Shown piece after piece: positions 18,793 to 29,405 of a DNA stretch of 64,000 bases. The notes below the pieces were generated by a model. The model made no database searches and was not told the DNA's origin. It worked only from the letters and a program-made list of their open reading frames with translations. Position numbers and translations under genes: made by a program. Origin of the DNA: Donghicola eburneus (GTDB taxonomy: Bacteria; Pseudomonadota; Alphaproteobacteria; Rhodobacterales; Rhodobacteraceae); the NCBI RefSeq assembly GCF_900115865.1, contig NZ_FOXY01000005.1, forward strand, positions 62,001 through 126,000, in the 5' to 3' direction. The stretch's first letter is position 1; each line of letters opens with the position of its first letter.

Positions 18793-19192
18793 TTTGTATT
18801 CCGATCAGTGAGTGGTTCGACTTGCTTTTTGTTGTGTGCAGATGCACCCGTTACCGCCACTGCGCCCGTAAAGCTTCGCAGCCATACCATAGATTTTATT
18901 TATCTTTTCACACACACCAACGACTGGAGAGTGTCGCAAGTATTGTGCCACCTTCATAATCTCGAATGTGAGTCGTGGAACCCCAAAAGTGTAATTAATA
19001 GTTTACACATGCACCCACTATGGAGATTTGGTGACACCCGAACGGATATAATATTGATACCTTGGTGTGTAATTACGTCTTAACGAGTGGGTAAATTCTA
19101 CTAGAGACTGTAATTAATTTATGGGTGCAACTTGTTAAAATGTCTGTAAATAGTATTTCCAAAACAATCGTCCCCGAAAAGCAGGCAGGCAC
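18793..19192. promoter_or_regulatory. Divergent curli control region with repeated motifs
   Basis: 400 AT-rich bases between the curlin gene and csgF. Two motifs recur. TGTAATTA occurs at 18990-18999, 19068-19075 and 19109-19118. TGCACCC occurs at 18843-18849 and 19010-19016, and inverted at 19123-19129. The repeated spacing in a divergent promoter suggests binding sites for one or two regulators. No ORF or RNA gene was recognised here. Confidence 0.5.
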
Positions 19193-19648
19193 ATGGCAGA
19201 TCGAATCACTCTGGTACTCGTCACAGCGCTGTCGTTTGCGGCAGGACACGCGGCGTCGCAGGACTTAGTCTATCAGCCAGTGAACCCGAGCTTTGGGGGC
19301 AGCCCCCTGAATTCTGGGCATCTTCTGTCTATCGCGAATGCGCAGCGGAATGCGACGGCATCGGACTACGAGGCGCCTCGGTCCTCTAGTTCGTTCAGCA
19401 GTGCTTCGACCGGGCTCTCGCAGGCAGAGCTTTTTGCCCGACAGCTTCAGAGCCGACTCTTATCGTCCCTGTCCAGCGAAGTGGTCGAGGCCATTTTTGG
19501 GGATGACCCGCAGGAAAGCGGCAAGGTGGTGTTCGGCACTACAGAAATCACTTTTGATCGCGGGGTCGACTCGATCGACTTGACGCTCACGGATACGGTC
19601 GAGGGTACTGTGACCGAGATCTCGGTGCCCCAGCTGGTCGTAAACTGA
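19193..19648 (+). CDS. csgF: Curli assembly protein CsgF
   Basis: 151 residues. A signal peptide ends near AASQ. It is followed by the diagnostic CsgF start LVYQPVNPSFGGSPLNSGHLLSIANAQRN. CsgF sits at the outer-membrane CsgG pore and couples subunit export to fibre nucleation. The central Ser-rich segment and the C-terminal half (SSEVVEAIFGDD onward) fit the family. The stop overlaps the csgG start by one base, so the two are translated together. Confidence 0.88.
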   Translation: MADRITLVLVTALSFAAGHAASQDLVYQPVNPSFGGSPLNSGHLLSIANAQRNATASDYEAPRSSSSFSSASTGLSQAELFARQLQSRLLSSLSSEVVEAIFGDDPQESGKVVFGTTEITFDRGVDSIDLTLTDTVEGTVTEISVPQLVVN

Positions 19649-20688
19649 TGGGGTGGTTGGTCAGAACCGCAGTGGCTGGAGTAGCCGCGCTAAGCCTATC
19701 GGCGTGCGATGCGAACCTTCCGGGGCTCTACCGTGATCTGGATAATGCGAAATTTGAAGCTGAGCAGAGTCAAACAACGGACCAGTCGAAGGCGCTTTTG
19801 AATGTGCCCGCGCCAGCGCGAAAGATGACGGTGTCGGTGTTTGAAATGCCCGACCTAAGTGGTCAGTGCAAAGAGACATCGACAGGTCAGAACCTGTCCC
19901 GCGCGGTCACGCAGGGTGCCGCCGACATCTTGATTAAATCTCTGGTCGAAGCCGGAGGGCGTCGTTGGTTCAGTGTTTTGGATCGCGCCGCATTGGATAG
20001 TCTTCTCAAAGAACGCCAGATCGTTACGGAAATGCGCCGTATCTACCGTGGCGAGACAGAGGTTGATCCCGCTGCACTGGGGCCAATGGACCACGCCGGA
20101 ATCATGATCCAAGGCGCGATTGTGGGCTATGACTCGAATATCGTGTCTGGGGGCATCGGGGCGCAGTACCTTGGGATTGGTGCAAACCGCAGATACAAAC
20201 TGGACGTGGTCACGGTGAGCTTGCGTGCGGTGTCCACTGGCTCTGGCGAGGTTCTGGCCGCAGTCATGATCCGTAAGCCGATCGCGTCGATTTCAACGCA
20301 GGGGAATGTGTTCCGCTATGTGGCGTTGGACGAAATTCTGGAAAGCGAACTGGGTGTCGCCATGAACGAACCCAAGCAGGTCGCGATTGAGGCGGCGGTA
20401 CAAAAGGCTGTGCTGACCCTGATCGCAGAAGGGGTGGATGTCGGGCTGTGGGCGTTTGCCGACCCAGATGGCGGGAAAGCGTTCCTAGAGGCTTATCGTC
20501 GTGAGAAGTACGGGCAGGGCGCAACGCCAGTCGAACCGGTGTCTGCTCAGACCAAGCGGAGCCTGTTCATCCCGCGAACCGTCCCCGCAAAACCTGAACC
20601 CGATGAGGTTTCCGCTCCGATCACCACACGTCCAAACGAAGGGGTCGCCCCTCCCGTTGATCCATCGTCGGACGAGGTTTTGGGCTAG
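19648..20688 (+). CDS. csgG: Curli secretion channel lipoprotein CsgG
   Basis: 346 residues. A lipoprotein signal with lipobox LSAC gives Cys20 as the lipid-anchored first residue. The CsgG domain is visible (KMTVSVFEMPDLSGQ, ITKSLVEAGG-like segment, RWFSVLDRAALDSLLKERQIV, AGIMIQGAIVGYDSNIVSGGIGAQYLGIG, YKLDVVTVSLRAVSTGSGEVL). It forms the nonameric outer-membrane pore for curlin subunits. About 60 extra residues after the core (Pro/Thr-rich, from about 285) make it longer than E. coli CsgG (277). No csgE is visible nearby. Confidence 0.9.
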   Translation: MGWLVRTAVAGVAALSLSACDANLPGLYRDLDNAKFEAEQSQTTDQSKALLNVPAPARKMTVSVFEMPDLSGQCKETSTGQNLSRAVTQGAADILIKSLVEAGGRRWFSVLDRAALDSLLKERQIVTEMRRIYRGETEVDPAALGPMDHAGIMIQGAIVGYDSNIVSGGIGAQYLGIGANRRYKLDVVTVSLRAVSTGSGEVLAAVMIRKPIASISTQGNVFRYVALDEILESELGVAMNEPKQVAIEAAVQKAVLTLIAEGVDVGLWAFADPDGGKAFLEAYRREKYGQGATPVEPVSAQTKRSLFIPRTVPAKPEPDEVSAPITTRPNEGVAPPVDPSSDEVLG

Positions 20689-20820
20689 GATATCAAACGG
20701 TGCCACCCTTCAGTTTCGAGGGGGGCGAAAGACATATAGAATTCACGGAAAGGAGGCCTGTTACCCTACGTCACATCATGGCACTTGAAGGAAAGAAAAG
20801 AACATTTCCTTGTCTGAGCC

Positions 20821-21162
20821 ATGCATCACTTCCTGAAACATATCTGTCTGATCGCTCTTGTTTTTGGTGTCCCTCTGGGGGCTGCCGAGGCAGGTGCGAA
20901 CAGGATCCAAGTCAGTCAGTTGCAGATCGGGACCCCGCTTGAAGACCCGTCACTCTTTGTCCGTCCGCTCATTGCCGAACTGTCGGTGACTGGGACGCAC
21001 AACGACATTGAATTGCGCCAAACGGGTTCTGGGCACGAGGCCAATCTGACGGTCTCTGGTTCGGACTGTCATATTCTGATTGAGCAGACTTCGGTCGGCG
21101 ATGTCGCCAGTATACACCAAGCCGGATCCGGCAATTCACTGGTTTTGTTTCAGGGGCATTGA
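20821..21162 (+). CDS. Small secreted curlin-like protein
   Basis: 113 residues with a signal peptide (LIALVFGVPLGAAEA) and only two or three curlin-like units: IELRQTGSGHEANLTVSGSD, ILIEQTSVGD, SIHQAGSGNSLVLFQGH. It could be a minor or nucleating subunit (CsgB-like role) or an assembly factor. It lies downstream of csgG on the same strand with a 132-base gap. The identity is inferred from repeat pattern and context. Confidence 0.65.
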   Translation: MHHFLKHICLIALVFGVPLGAAEAGANRIQVSQLQIGTPLEDPSLFVRPLIAELSVTGTHNDIELRQTGSGHEANLTVSGSDCHILIEQTSVGDVASIHQAGSGNSLVLFQGH

Positions 21163-21186
21163 AACCTTTTCACCTCGGAGATCGTC

Positions 21187-21936
21187 ATGAGGTGCATGAA
21201 ACACACGACACTTCTGTTAACCGGTCTTTTGTGCGCGCCCCTGTCTGCTGTTGCTGACGGGAACAAGCTCTATCTGCTTCAGAACACTCCGACCCAAGGC
21301 GATGCCGAGGGAAACCGGATCGAGGTGGACCAGTCTAACTCGCTGTATTCCGAGTTGGGCAGAGAAGACGCGCCTTTGGTGCAAGATGGCTTTGCAAATG
21401 CCGCCCAAATCGTGGTGGAAGGGGCAGGGTCGCAAGTCGCACTATCGCAGGCGACGCAGAATATTGTCGGAAACCAAGGTGTTATTCTAGCCTACGACGG
21501 TGCGAATGCTCGGTTAGAGCAGACAGGTACCCAAAACAGCGGAACAATCAGTCTGAGCGGGGTGAACCTCGAAGGTACTCTGATCCAAGAAGGAAGCCAG
21601 CTCACTGGAACCCTCATTGCGGTAGGAGACAACGCAACCGCGTCCCTCACACAAACCGGTACGGATCTGAACGGGCGGCTCGAAGTCGAAGCCTACAATA
21701 GCTACGTCAGCTATACGATGGAGGGGAATGGCCTGTATAACCCAGGCGCTCCCGTGCGCATCTTCACTTTAAATCGCGATATTTCGGTCACCCAGCGCAA
21801 TCTTTGGGGCAACGGGAACGGCAACGGAAATATTGGCAATGGCAACGGGAACGGAAACAACGGAAACGGCAACGGGAACAACGGCAACACTGGCGGCAAT
21901 AATGGCAACGGGAACGGAAACGGAAACGGCTCATGA
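21187..21936 (+). CDS. Secreted curlin-like protein with Asn/Gly repeat tail
   Basis: 249 residues. A signal peptide (LLLTGLLCAPLSAVA) is followed by loose curlin-like units (ANAAQIVVEGAGSQVALSQ, ARLEQTGTQNSGTISLSG, ASLTQTGTDLNGRLEVE). The last 45 or so residues are an almost pure Asn/Gly tail built from hexanucleotide repeats (about 21808-21933). The tail is likely disordered and may mediate surface contact or aggregation. The stop overlaps the next gene by 4 bases. ATG 21187 has ggag upstream; ATG 21196 is an alternative. No function can be assigned beyond a fibre-associated protein. Confidence 0.65.
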   Translation: MRCMKHTTLLLTGLLCAPLSAVADGNKLYLLQNTPTQGDAEGNRIEVDQSNSLYSELGREDAPLVQDGFANAAQIVVEGAGSQVALSQATQNIVGNQGVILAYDGANARLEQTGTQNSGTISLSGVNLEGTLIQEGSQLTGTLIAVGDNATASLTQTGTDLNGRLEVEAYNSYVSYTMEGNGLYNPGAPVRIFTLNRDISVTQRNLWGNGNGNGNIGNGNGNGNNGNGNGNNGNTGGNNGNGNGNGNGS

Positions 21937-22688
21937 AGGGGTTTCGCACTGCGGCACTGGCCGCGGTTCTGACAGTTTGCAGCAGTTTCGCGCAGGGGCA
22001 GACACTGAGTGATCTGATTTCGGCTTTCTCCGGCGAGTGGTATTCTTTTGACCGAGTGCGCGCCCAAAGCGGTGGTGTCTGCGAAATTGACGTGACGACT
22101 GAGACGCTTGGAAATGTGTTTGTTGCCCGCTCTAAGAGTTGCGGCGCTGGTTTGGATTTGCTTGGGGCTTGGGGGATTGCCGATGGGCAGATCGTTCTCT
22201 TAACCGAAGATCAGCGCACTCTTGGTGTTCTGGGTGGCAATCAAACCCGCATGACTGGCGACGACCTTGCTTCGGGACGAAGTCTGATCCTTGAACGGCG
22301 TCAGCCCAGTGGTTTCGTCATCACACTGCAGCAGGCCATCCGAAATCAAAGCTGCCTCTATGTCGGCTATACAGCCGATTGTTCTGACAAGACCGATGTC
22401 GCCCAACTCTTGGCAGCAAAGGCCGACGCCACCGTGCCACTGACAACAGCAGCACGGCTGAACCTGCGCAATCAGCCTAGACGGGACGCTCCAGTCGCAC
22501 TTGTTTTGGATAGACTGACACAGGTGTCTGCGTTCGAATGCCTGACAGCGAGCGATGGCATCTGGTGCAAAGTCGATGTGGACGGCACAGTAGGATGGTT
22601 GGCCCGCAACGGGTTGCGCCAACAGAAATGGGCCGTGACAACATTCGAACTAGCGACCGAAGGGCCGGTCTTAGAAGTCCAACCCTAG
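21933..22688 (+). CDS. Secreted Inh-like protease inhibitor / SH3 domain protein
   Basis: 251 residues with a signal peptide (AALAAVLTVCSSFAQGQ). Residues about 30-125 resemble the AprI/Inh lipocalin-like inhibitor of secreted metalloproteases (GEWYSFDRVRAQSGGVCEIDV, then a second Cys, LLGAWGIADGQIVLL, ERRQ). Residues about 170-235 form a bacterial SH3 domain (ARLNLRNQPRRDAPVALVL, GIWCKVDVDGTVGWLARNG). As the last gene of the curli-like unit it may protect or anchor fibres at the envelope. The domain call is by eye and the role is inferred. Its 3' end overlaps convergent nadC by 18 bases. Confidence 0.6.
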   Translation: MKGFRTAALAAVLTVCSSFAQGQTLSDLISAFSGEWYSFDRVRAQSGGVCEIDVTTETLGNVFVARSKSCGAGLDLLGAWGIADGQIVLLTEDQRTLGVLGGNQTRMTGDDLASGRSLILERRQPSGFVITLQQAIRNQSCLYVGYTADCSDKTDVAQLLAAKADATVPLTTAARLNLRNQPRRDAPVALVLDRLTQVSAFECLTASDGIWCKVDVDGTVGWLARNGLRQQKWAVTTFELATEGPVLEVQP

Positions 22689-23516
22689 GTCCAGGGTTTT
22701 CGCCGAATGGGTCAGGGCGCCCGAGCTGATGTAATGCACTCCCGTTGCCGCGACCTCTGCCACGCGGGGCAACGTCATGTTGCCCGACGCTTCCAGCACC
22801 AGCTTGCCCGCGTTCATGGCCACGGCTTTCTCCAGAGTCGGAGTGTCCATGTTGTCCAGCAGCACGACATCCGCGCCGCCGATCTCCAGCACCTGTTCCA
22901 GCTGCTCCAGCGTGTCGACTTCGATCTCGACCCGCATCATGTGGCTGGCTTGGGCTTTGACAGCTTCAAGCACAGGGGAAATGCCGCCCGCTGCGGCGAT
23001 GTGATTGTCCTTGATCAGGATGGCGTCGGACAGGCTGAAGCGGTGGTTGAAACCGCCGCCGTGCAGGACCGCTTGCTTTTCCACCAGACGTAGACCGGGT
23101 GTGGTCTTGCGCGTGCAGGTGATGCGGCAATCAGTGCCCTCGGTCTCGGCCACATAACTCGCGGTCATCGTTGCGATGCCAGTCAGACGGCCCGCAAAGT
23201 TCAAAGCGACCCGTTCGCCCGACAGAATGCTCGCGGCGCTGCCTTCGATGGTCATCAGCACGTCGTCTTTGGCGCAGGGCTGGCCGTCCGCAATCAGCGT
23301 TTCGATTTTCAGCGCGGGGTCCACCAGATGGAACGCTATCCGCGCGATCTGCATGCCAGAGACGACGCCAGCCTCGCGCGCGTTCAGCCGTGCGGTATAG
23401 GTCACATCCGCTGGGATCACCGTGCGCGTGGTGATGTCGCCATAGGTGCCAAGGTCCTCGGCCAGCGCGTTGCGGATCACGGGTTCCAGAACCAGATCGG
23501 GCAGGGGGGAATTCAT
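22671..23516 (-). CDS. nadC: Nicotinate-nucleotide pyrophosphorylase NadC
   Basis: 281 residues. Quinolinate phosphoribosyltransferase motifs are LAEDLGTYGDITTRTVIP, CTRKTTPGLRLVEKQAVLHGGGFNHRFSLSDAILIKDNH, VEIEVDTLEQ, and ADVVLLDNM, ending SSGALTHSAKTLDLGLDF. It converts quinolinate and PRPP to nicotinate mononucleotide. Last gene of nadA-nadB-nadC, 3 bases after nadB. The stop codon lies inside the 3' end of the convergent Inh/SH3 gene. Confidence 0.95.
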   Translation of the reverse strand: MNSPLPDLVLEPVIRNALAEDLGTYGDITTRTVIPADVTYTARLNAREAGVVSGMQIARIAFHLVDPALKIETLIADGQPCAKDDVLMTIEGSAASILSGERVALNFAGRLTGIATMTASYVAETEGTDCRITCTRKTTPGLRLVEKQAVLHGGGFNHRFSLSDAILIKDNHIAAAGGISPVLEAVKAQASHMMRVEIEVDTLEQLEQVLEIGGADVVLLDNMDTPTLEKAVAMNAGKLVLEASGNMTLPRVAEVAATGVHYISSGALTHSAKTLDLGLDF

Positions 23517-23519
23517 CGC

Positions 23520-25079
23520 TTACTCCTTGGCATAGCGGGCGCGGATATCCATGGCCTCGGCCAGTGTCATCACGGACCTCTCGCCGGTCGGGTTGGTCTG
23601 CGGGAAGTCAGAGCGGAAATGCGCTCCACGGCTTTCCTCGCGCTTCAATGCGGCGGCGGCAATCAGCGTTGCGGTCGCAGTCATGTTTTTTAAGGCGTCG
23701 CAGTTCGGCTGGCTGAACTCGATCAGATAGATGCGCGCCAGCGCGTCCTTCAGGTCTGCGCCATTGCGGACGACCCCAACCTTGTCGGTCATGATTTGGC
23801 GCAGGTCCGCCACAAGATCCTCGCGTGGGGCGGCGATAGAACCTTGGGTTTCCACCAGCACTTCGGGTGCCGGAGCCGCGTCGCCAAGGCCTGCCATGAT
23901 CGATGTGGCCGCACGGCGGGCGTAAACCAAAGCCTCGAGCAGGCCATTGGACGCCAAACGGTTCGCGCCGTGCAATCCGGTCGAGGCACATTCACCGCAG
24001 CACCAGAGCCCGTCCAAGGACGCGCGCCCTTCGTCATCTACCTTGATCCCGCCCATATGGTAGTGGGCCGCAGCAGCAACGGGGATCGGCTGGGTGACAG
24101 GATCAATGCCAGACCGCAAGCAGGCTTCGGCCACGGCGGGGTACTGGGTCATGATCTCGGGGCCGATGGCCTCGCGGGTGTCCAGCGCGGGTTCGTAGCC
24201 CGCTTGGGTCTGCGCATAGATGCCGCGAGCTACGATATCACGGGGCGCGAGTTCGGCGTCGGGGTGCAGGCGCTCCATAAAGCGCTTACCCAGTTTGTTG
24301 ATCAGGATCGCCCCTTCGCCGCGCAGGGCTTCGGTGGCCAAGGGGGCAGGGTCCTCGCCGCACGCAATCGCGGTGGGGTGGAATTGGACAAACTCCGCAT
24401 CGGCAATCTCGGCACCCGCGCGGGCGGCCATACCGATCACCTGTCCGCGAATGCGGGGCGGGTTCGTGGTCAGTTTGTACAGCCCGCCAGAGCCGCCACC
24501 CGCCAACAGATGCGCCGCGCCCTGCACCAGCACCGGCGCTGCACGCTCGTCACCGGATTGAGAGACCCAGACGCCAGTCACGCGGCCATCCACGACTTCC
24601 AGCCCTGTCGCTAGGTGCCCTTCGAGCACCTGCACCGATGGGGTCTCCCGAACCGTGGCAATCAATGCCTTCATGATTTCGGCACCCGCTTGGTCGCCGC
24701 GTACGCGCACGACGCGCGCAAAGCTGTGGGCAGCCTCGCGGCTCATGACATACCCGCCATCGTCCGTCCGGTCGAACGGCGTGCCAAGGGTTGTCAGGTT
24801 CAGGATATGCTCGCGCGCCTCGTCGCAGACAGCGGTCGCGACATGGGCATCAACGGTGCCTGCGCCCGCCAACACGGTATCACGGGCGTGGTCTTCGGGG
24901 GTGTCACGGTCGTCCATCGCCGCCGCCACGCCGCCTTGAGCCCACGCGGAACTCGCCCCTTCGCCCAAAATCTCGGGCGAGATCATCAGCACGGGGTAGG
25001 GCGCAATGGTCAGCGCCGCATAAAGCGCGCCGAGGCCGGCCCCTACGATCACCACCCGATCGGTGGTTGCACTGGTCAT
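23520..25079 (-). CDS. nadB: L-aspartate oxidase NadB
   Basis: 519 residues. N-terminal FAD fold VIVGAGLGALYAAL, then SSAWAQGGVAAAMDDRDTPEDHARDT, EFVQFHPTA, and AAAHYHMGGIKVD. The C-terminal flavoprotein signature is LWCCGECASTGLHGANRLASNGLLEALVYARRA. It oxidises aspartate to iminoaspartate, the substrate of NadA. The length is typical. It sits between nadA and nadC with spacings of 7 and 3 bases, a tight operon. Confidence 0.95.
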   Translation of the reverse strand: MTSATTDRVVIVGAGLGALYAALTIAPYPVLMISPEILGEGASSAWAQGGVAAAMDDRDTPEDHARDTVLAGAGTVDAHVATAVCDEAREHILNLTTLGTPFDRTDDGGYVMSREAAHSFARVVRVRGDQAGAEIMKALIATVRETPSVQVLEGHLATGLEVVDGRVTGVWVSQSGDERAAPVLVQGAAHLLAGGGSGGLYKLTTNPPRIRGQVIGMAARAGAEIADAEFVQFHPTAIACGEDPAPLATEALRGEGAILINKLGKRFMERLHPDAELAPRDIVARGIYAQTQAGYEPALDTREAIGPEIMTQYPAVAEACLRSGIDPVTQPIPVAAAAHYHMGGIKVDDEGRASLDGLWCCGECASTGLHGANRLASNGLLEALVYARRAATSIMAGLGDAAPAPEVLVETQGSIAAPREDLVADLRQIMTDKVGVVRNGADLKDALARIYLIEFSQPNCDALKNMTATATLIAAAALKREESRGAHFRSDFPQTNPTGERSVMTLAEAMDIRARYAKE

Positions 25080-25086
25080 GATAGGA

Positions 25087-26139
25087 TCAGAGCCCCAGTT
25101 TCTTGGACATGTCGATCATGCGCTGGACAGCAACGCGCGCCCCTTCGGCCACCGCAGGATCAACTTCGATCTGTGTGGTCATGGTGTGCAGGCTCCAGAG
25201 CACTTTTTCCAGAGTGATCATCTTCATGTAGGGGCACATGTTGCAGGGGCCGACGAAATCGACCTCGGGCAACGAATCCGCGATGTTCGAGGCCATCGAG
25301 CATTCTGTCACCAGCATCGCCTTTTCAGGCTTGTTGTCAGTGACGTATTTGATGATCCCACTGGTCGAACCACTAAAGTCCGATGCCTCGACCACCGAGG
25401 GCGGGCATTCGGGGTGCGCGATGACCACAGTGCCGGGATTCCATTCGCGGAATTCGTTGATGTCCTGCGCGGTGTACTGCTCGTGGACGATGCACGAGCC
25501 TTCCCACCAGACGATGCGCTTGTTCTTGACCTTCTGGGCCACGTTCTGCGCCAGATACTGGTCGGGGGTCATGATGACGGTGTCCGCCTCCAATGCCTCG
25601 ACGATCTGGATCGCGTTCGAGCTGGTGCAGCAGATGTCCGATGCGGCCTTCACCTCGGCGGTGGTGTTCACATAGGTGACCACGGGCGCACCGGGGAACT
25701 GTTTCCGCATCTCTTCGATGCCAGCGGGGGTGATGCTTTCGGCCAGCGAGCAGCCAGCCTCCATGTCGGGCATCAGCACGGTTTTCTGGGGCGACAGAAT
25801 TTTCGAGGTCTCGGCCATGAAGTGCACGCCGCCCTGAACGATCACGTCGGCTTCGACCTTCGCGGCCTCGATCGCCAGCTGCAGGCTGTCGCCGACAACG
25901 TCCGAGATTCCGTGGAAAATGTCCGGCGTCATGTAGTTGTGTGCCAGAATGACCGCGTTGCGCTCGCGCTTCAGGTCGTTGATCGCCTTGATGTAGGGCG
26001 CGGCCTGAAGGAAGTCCGGCGGTGTGACCACGCGGTCCATCTTCTTGTAGATGTCCGATAGACTCTCTGCCAGCTCGGCCGAGGGACGCAGGTCGTAGAT
26101 CTCGGACAACTCCGAGCGGACGGTGTTCATATCGAGCAC
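25087..26139 (-). CDS. nadA: Quinolinate synthase NadA
   Basis: 350 residues. NadA motifs are KRERNAVILAHNYMTPDIFHGISDVVGDSLQLA, VIVQGGVHFMAETSKIL, AGCSLAES, CCTSSNA and CNMCPYMKMI. Cysteines in AGCS, CCTS and CNMC positions provide the [4Fe-4S] cluster. It condenses iminoaspartate with dihydroxyacetone phosphate. First gene of the operon, with an aggagga ribosome-binding site about 8 bases before the ATG. Confidence 0.95.
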   Translation of the reverse strand: MLDMNTVRSELSEIYDLRPSAELAESLSDIYKKMDRVVTPPDFLQAAPYIKAINDLKRERNAVILAHNYMTPDIFHGISDVVGDSLQLAIEAAKVEADVIVQGGVHFMAETSKILSPQKTVLMPDMEAGCSLAESITPAGIEEMRKQFPGAPVVTYVNTTAEVKAASDICCTSSNAIQIVEALEADTVIMTPDQYLAQNVAQKVKNKRIVWWEGSCIVHEQYTAQDINEFREWNPGTVVIAHPECPPSVVEASDFSGSTSGIIKYVTDNKPEKAMLVTECSMASNIADSLPEVDFVGPCNMCPYMKMITLEKVLWSLHTMTTQIEVDPAVAEGARVAVQRMIDMSKKLGL

Positions 26140-26496
26140 TTTAGGATCCTCCTAGTGCGCGTGACCCGGGGCCAGTCGTTCTGTCTGGCGGATGCGGGCC
26201 GGCGCCATTCCTTTACCGGCAGGCGAGATAAAACGAGGCCTTCTTCTACAGGTGTTTCCTGCGGGGTCAATGTCGGCGGCGCCAGTTTCACCGCCCATCA
26301 CCCTAAAATATGTAGGAATTATGACGCGAAATACCACCTATGATTGTTCTAGGTGCGTCATTCCCCATGCTCAAGTGTGATGCAAATCCGCCGATGACGC
26401 TGTGGAATTCGCAAAAGTGAACAAAGAATATCTAGGCAAATCAATCGGACAGGGTCATATAGAACGTCACCCGTTCCATCCATTTGGTACAGTGCC
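26140..26496. other. Intergenic region upstream of nadA and WGR gene
   Basis: 357 bases between the divergent nadA and WGR-domain genes. It holds the nadA ribosome-binding site near 26150 and presumably both promoters. I see no convincing ORF, RNA or riboswitch fold. Confidence 0.4.
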
Positions 26497-26748
26497 GTGC
26501 ACATTCGTCTTGAAAAGGTCAATCATATCCGCCGCCAGCGCCGGTATTGCGTGATTTCCTCGGGGCAGACGCTCTTTGGAGAATGGTTTGTGCAACGCGA
26601 GACGGGACGCATCGGGTCGCAAGGCGCGCAGCAAAGCGTTGAATATGTCAGCAGCTGGCAAGAGGCCTATGAGGCGATCGAACAAATGAAGCGCGAAACC
26701 TGCCGCAAGGGCTACGCGCCGATCCCCGTGCAATTGCATCTATTCTGA
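26497..26748 (+). CDS. Stand-alone WGR-domain protein
   Basis: 83 residues from GTG 26497. The whole protein is one WGR-type module: RYCVISSGQTLFGEWFVQRETGRIGSQG, then EYVSSWQEAYEAIEQMKRETCRKGYAPIP. WGR domains bind nucleic acids in PARPs and in DNA-metabolism proteins. Single-domain versions are common but uncharacterised in alphaproteobacteria. No partner gene is adjacent (icd follows after 188 bases). The domain is well supported; the function is unknown. Confidence 0.75.
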   Translation: MHIRLEKVNHIRRQRRYCVISSGQTLFGEWFVQRETGRIGSQGAQQSVEYVSSWQEAYEAIEQMKRETCRKGYAPIPVQLHLF

Positions 26749-26936
26749 AATCATCCGCGACTTCCTGCCGCTGTTGCCTGTTAAATTGGGGGCAAACGGT
26801 GAATTTTTGGCGTTTTTCGTTTCGGTATACAATGGCACACATTGACTTGGTGCCGCGTCCGATCTAAGGCAGAGGCGACTAAGCGGCGCGCATACTGCAC
26901 GTCGCCCACGGCGTCAGATTTCGGAGAAACGAAGCC

Positions 26937-29135
<2,199 letters not shown>

Positions 29136-29157
29136 TTCAGCTGTCCATACGATTTTG

Positions 29158-29184
29158 AATAAGCGGGCCTCTGGTCCGCTTATT
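29158..29184 (+). terminator. Rho-independent terminator of icd
   Basis: A 12-base stem (29158-29169 with 29173-29184, one G-U pair), loop tct, followed by tatttt. It starts 23 bases after the icd stop. Confidence 0.88.
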
Positions 29185-29405
29185 TATTTTATATCAGTAA
29201 GTTGTGCCTCGAAGTTAACCCAATACGCATCGGGTTCTCTGCCGTCTAGCCTTCGCTCCATGCAATCTCGCATAGGGCCCCTCACATACGTAGACATCCA
29301 AAAACTTCGCAAGAGCGCTAGGCTTTTCAAAATAGCAAAACCGCGCTATTTCACCGTTTTGCTTCACCAGCCCCGTTTGTGGGCCGTATTCAGGGGCTTT
29401 ACGCC

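Noticed and set aside
20749-20778. A strong gaaaggagg sequence with no start codon at normal spacing
   Set aside because: The nearest ATG (20778) opens a frame without a signal peptide or family features; I could not support a gene or a leader peptide here.
21808-21933. Tandem short repeats considered as a CRISPR-like or DNA repeat array
   Set aside because: They are hexanucleotide coding repeats for Asn/Gly in one open frame; there are no spacers.
29186-29405. The icd-dusA gap considered as a tRNA or other RNA gene
   Set aside because: No T-loop GGTTCGA-type motif or acceptor pairing was found; it is read as the dusA upstream region.
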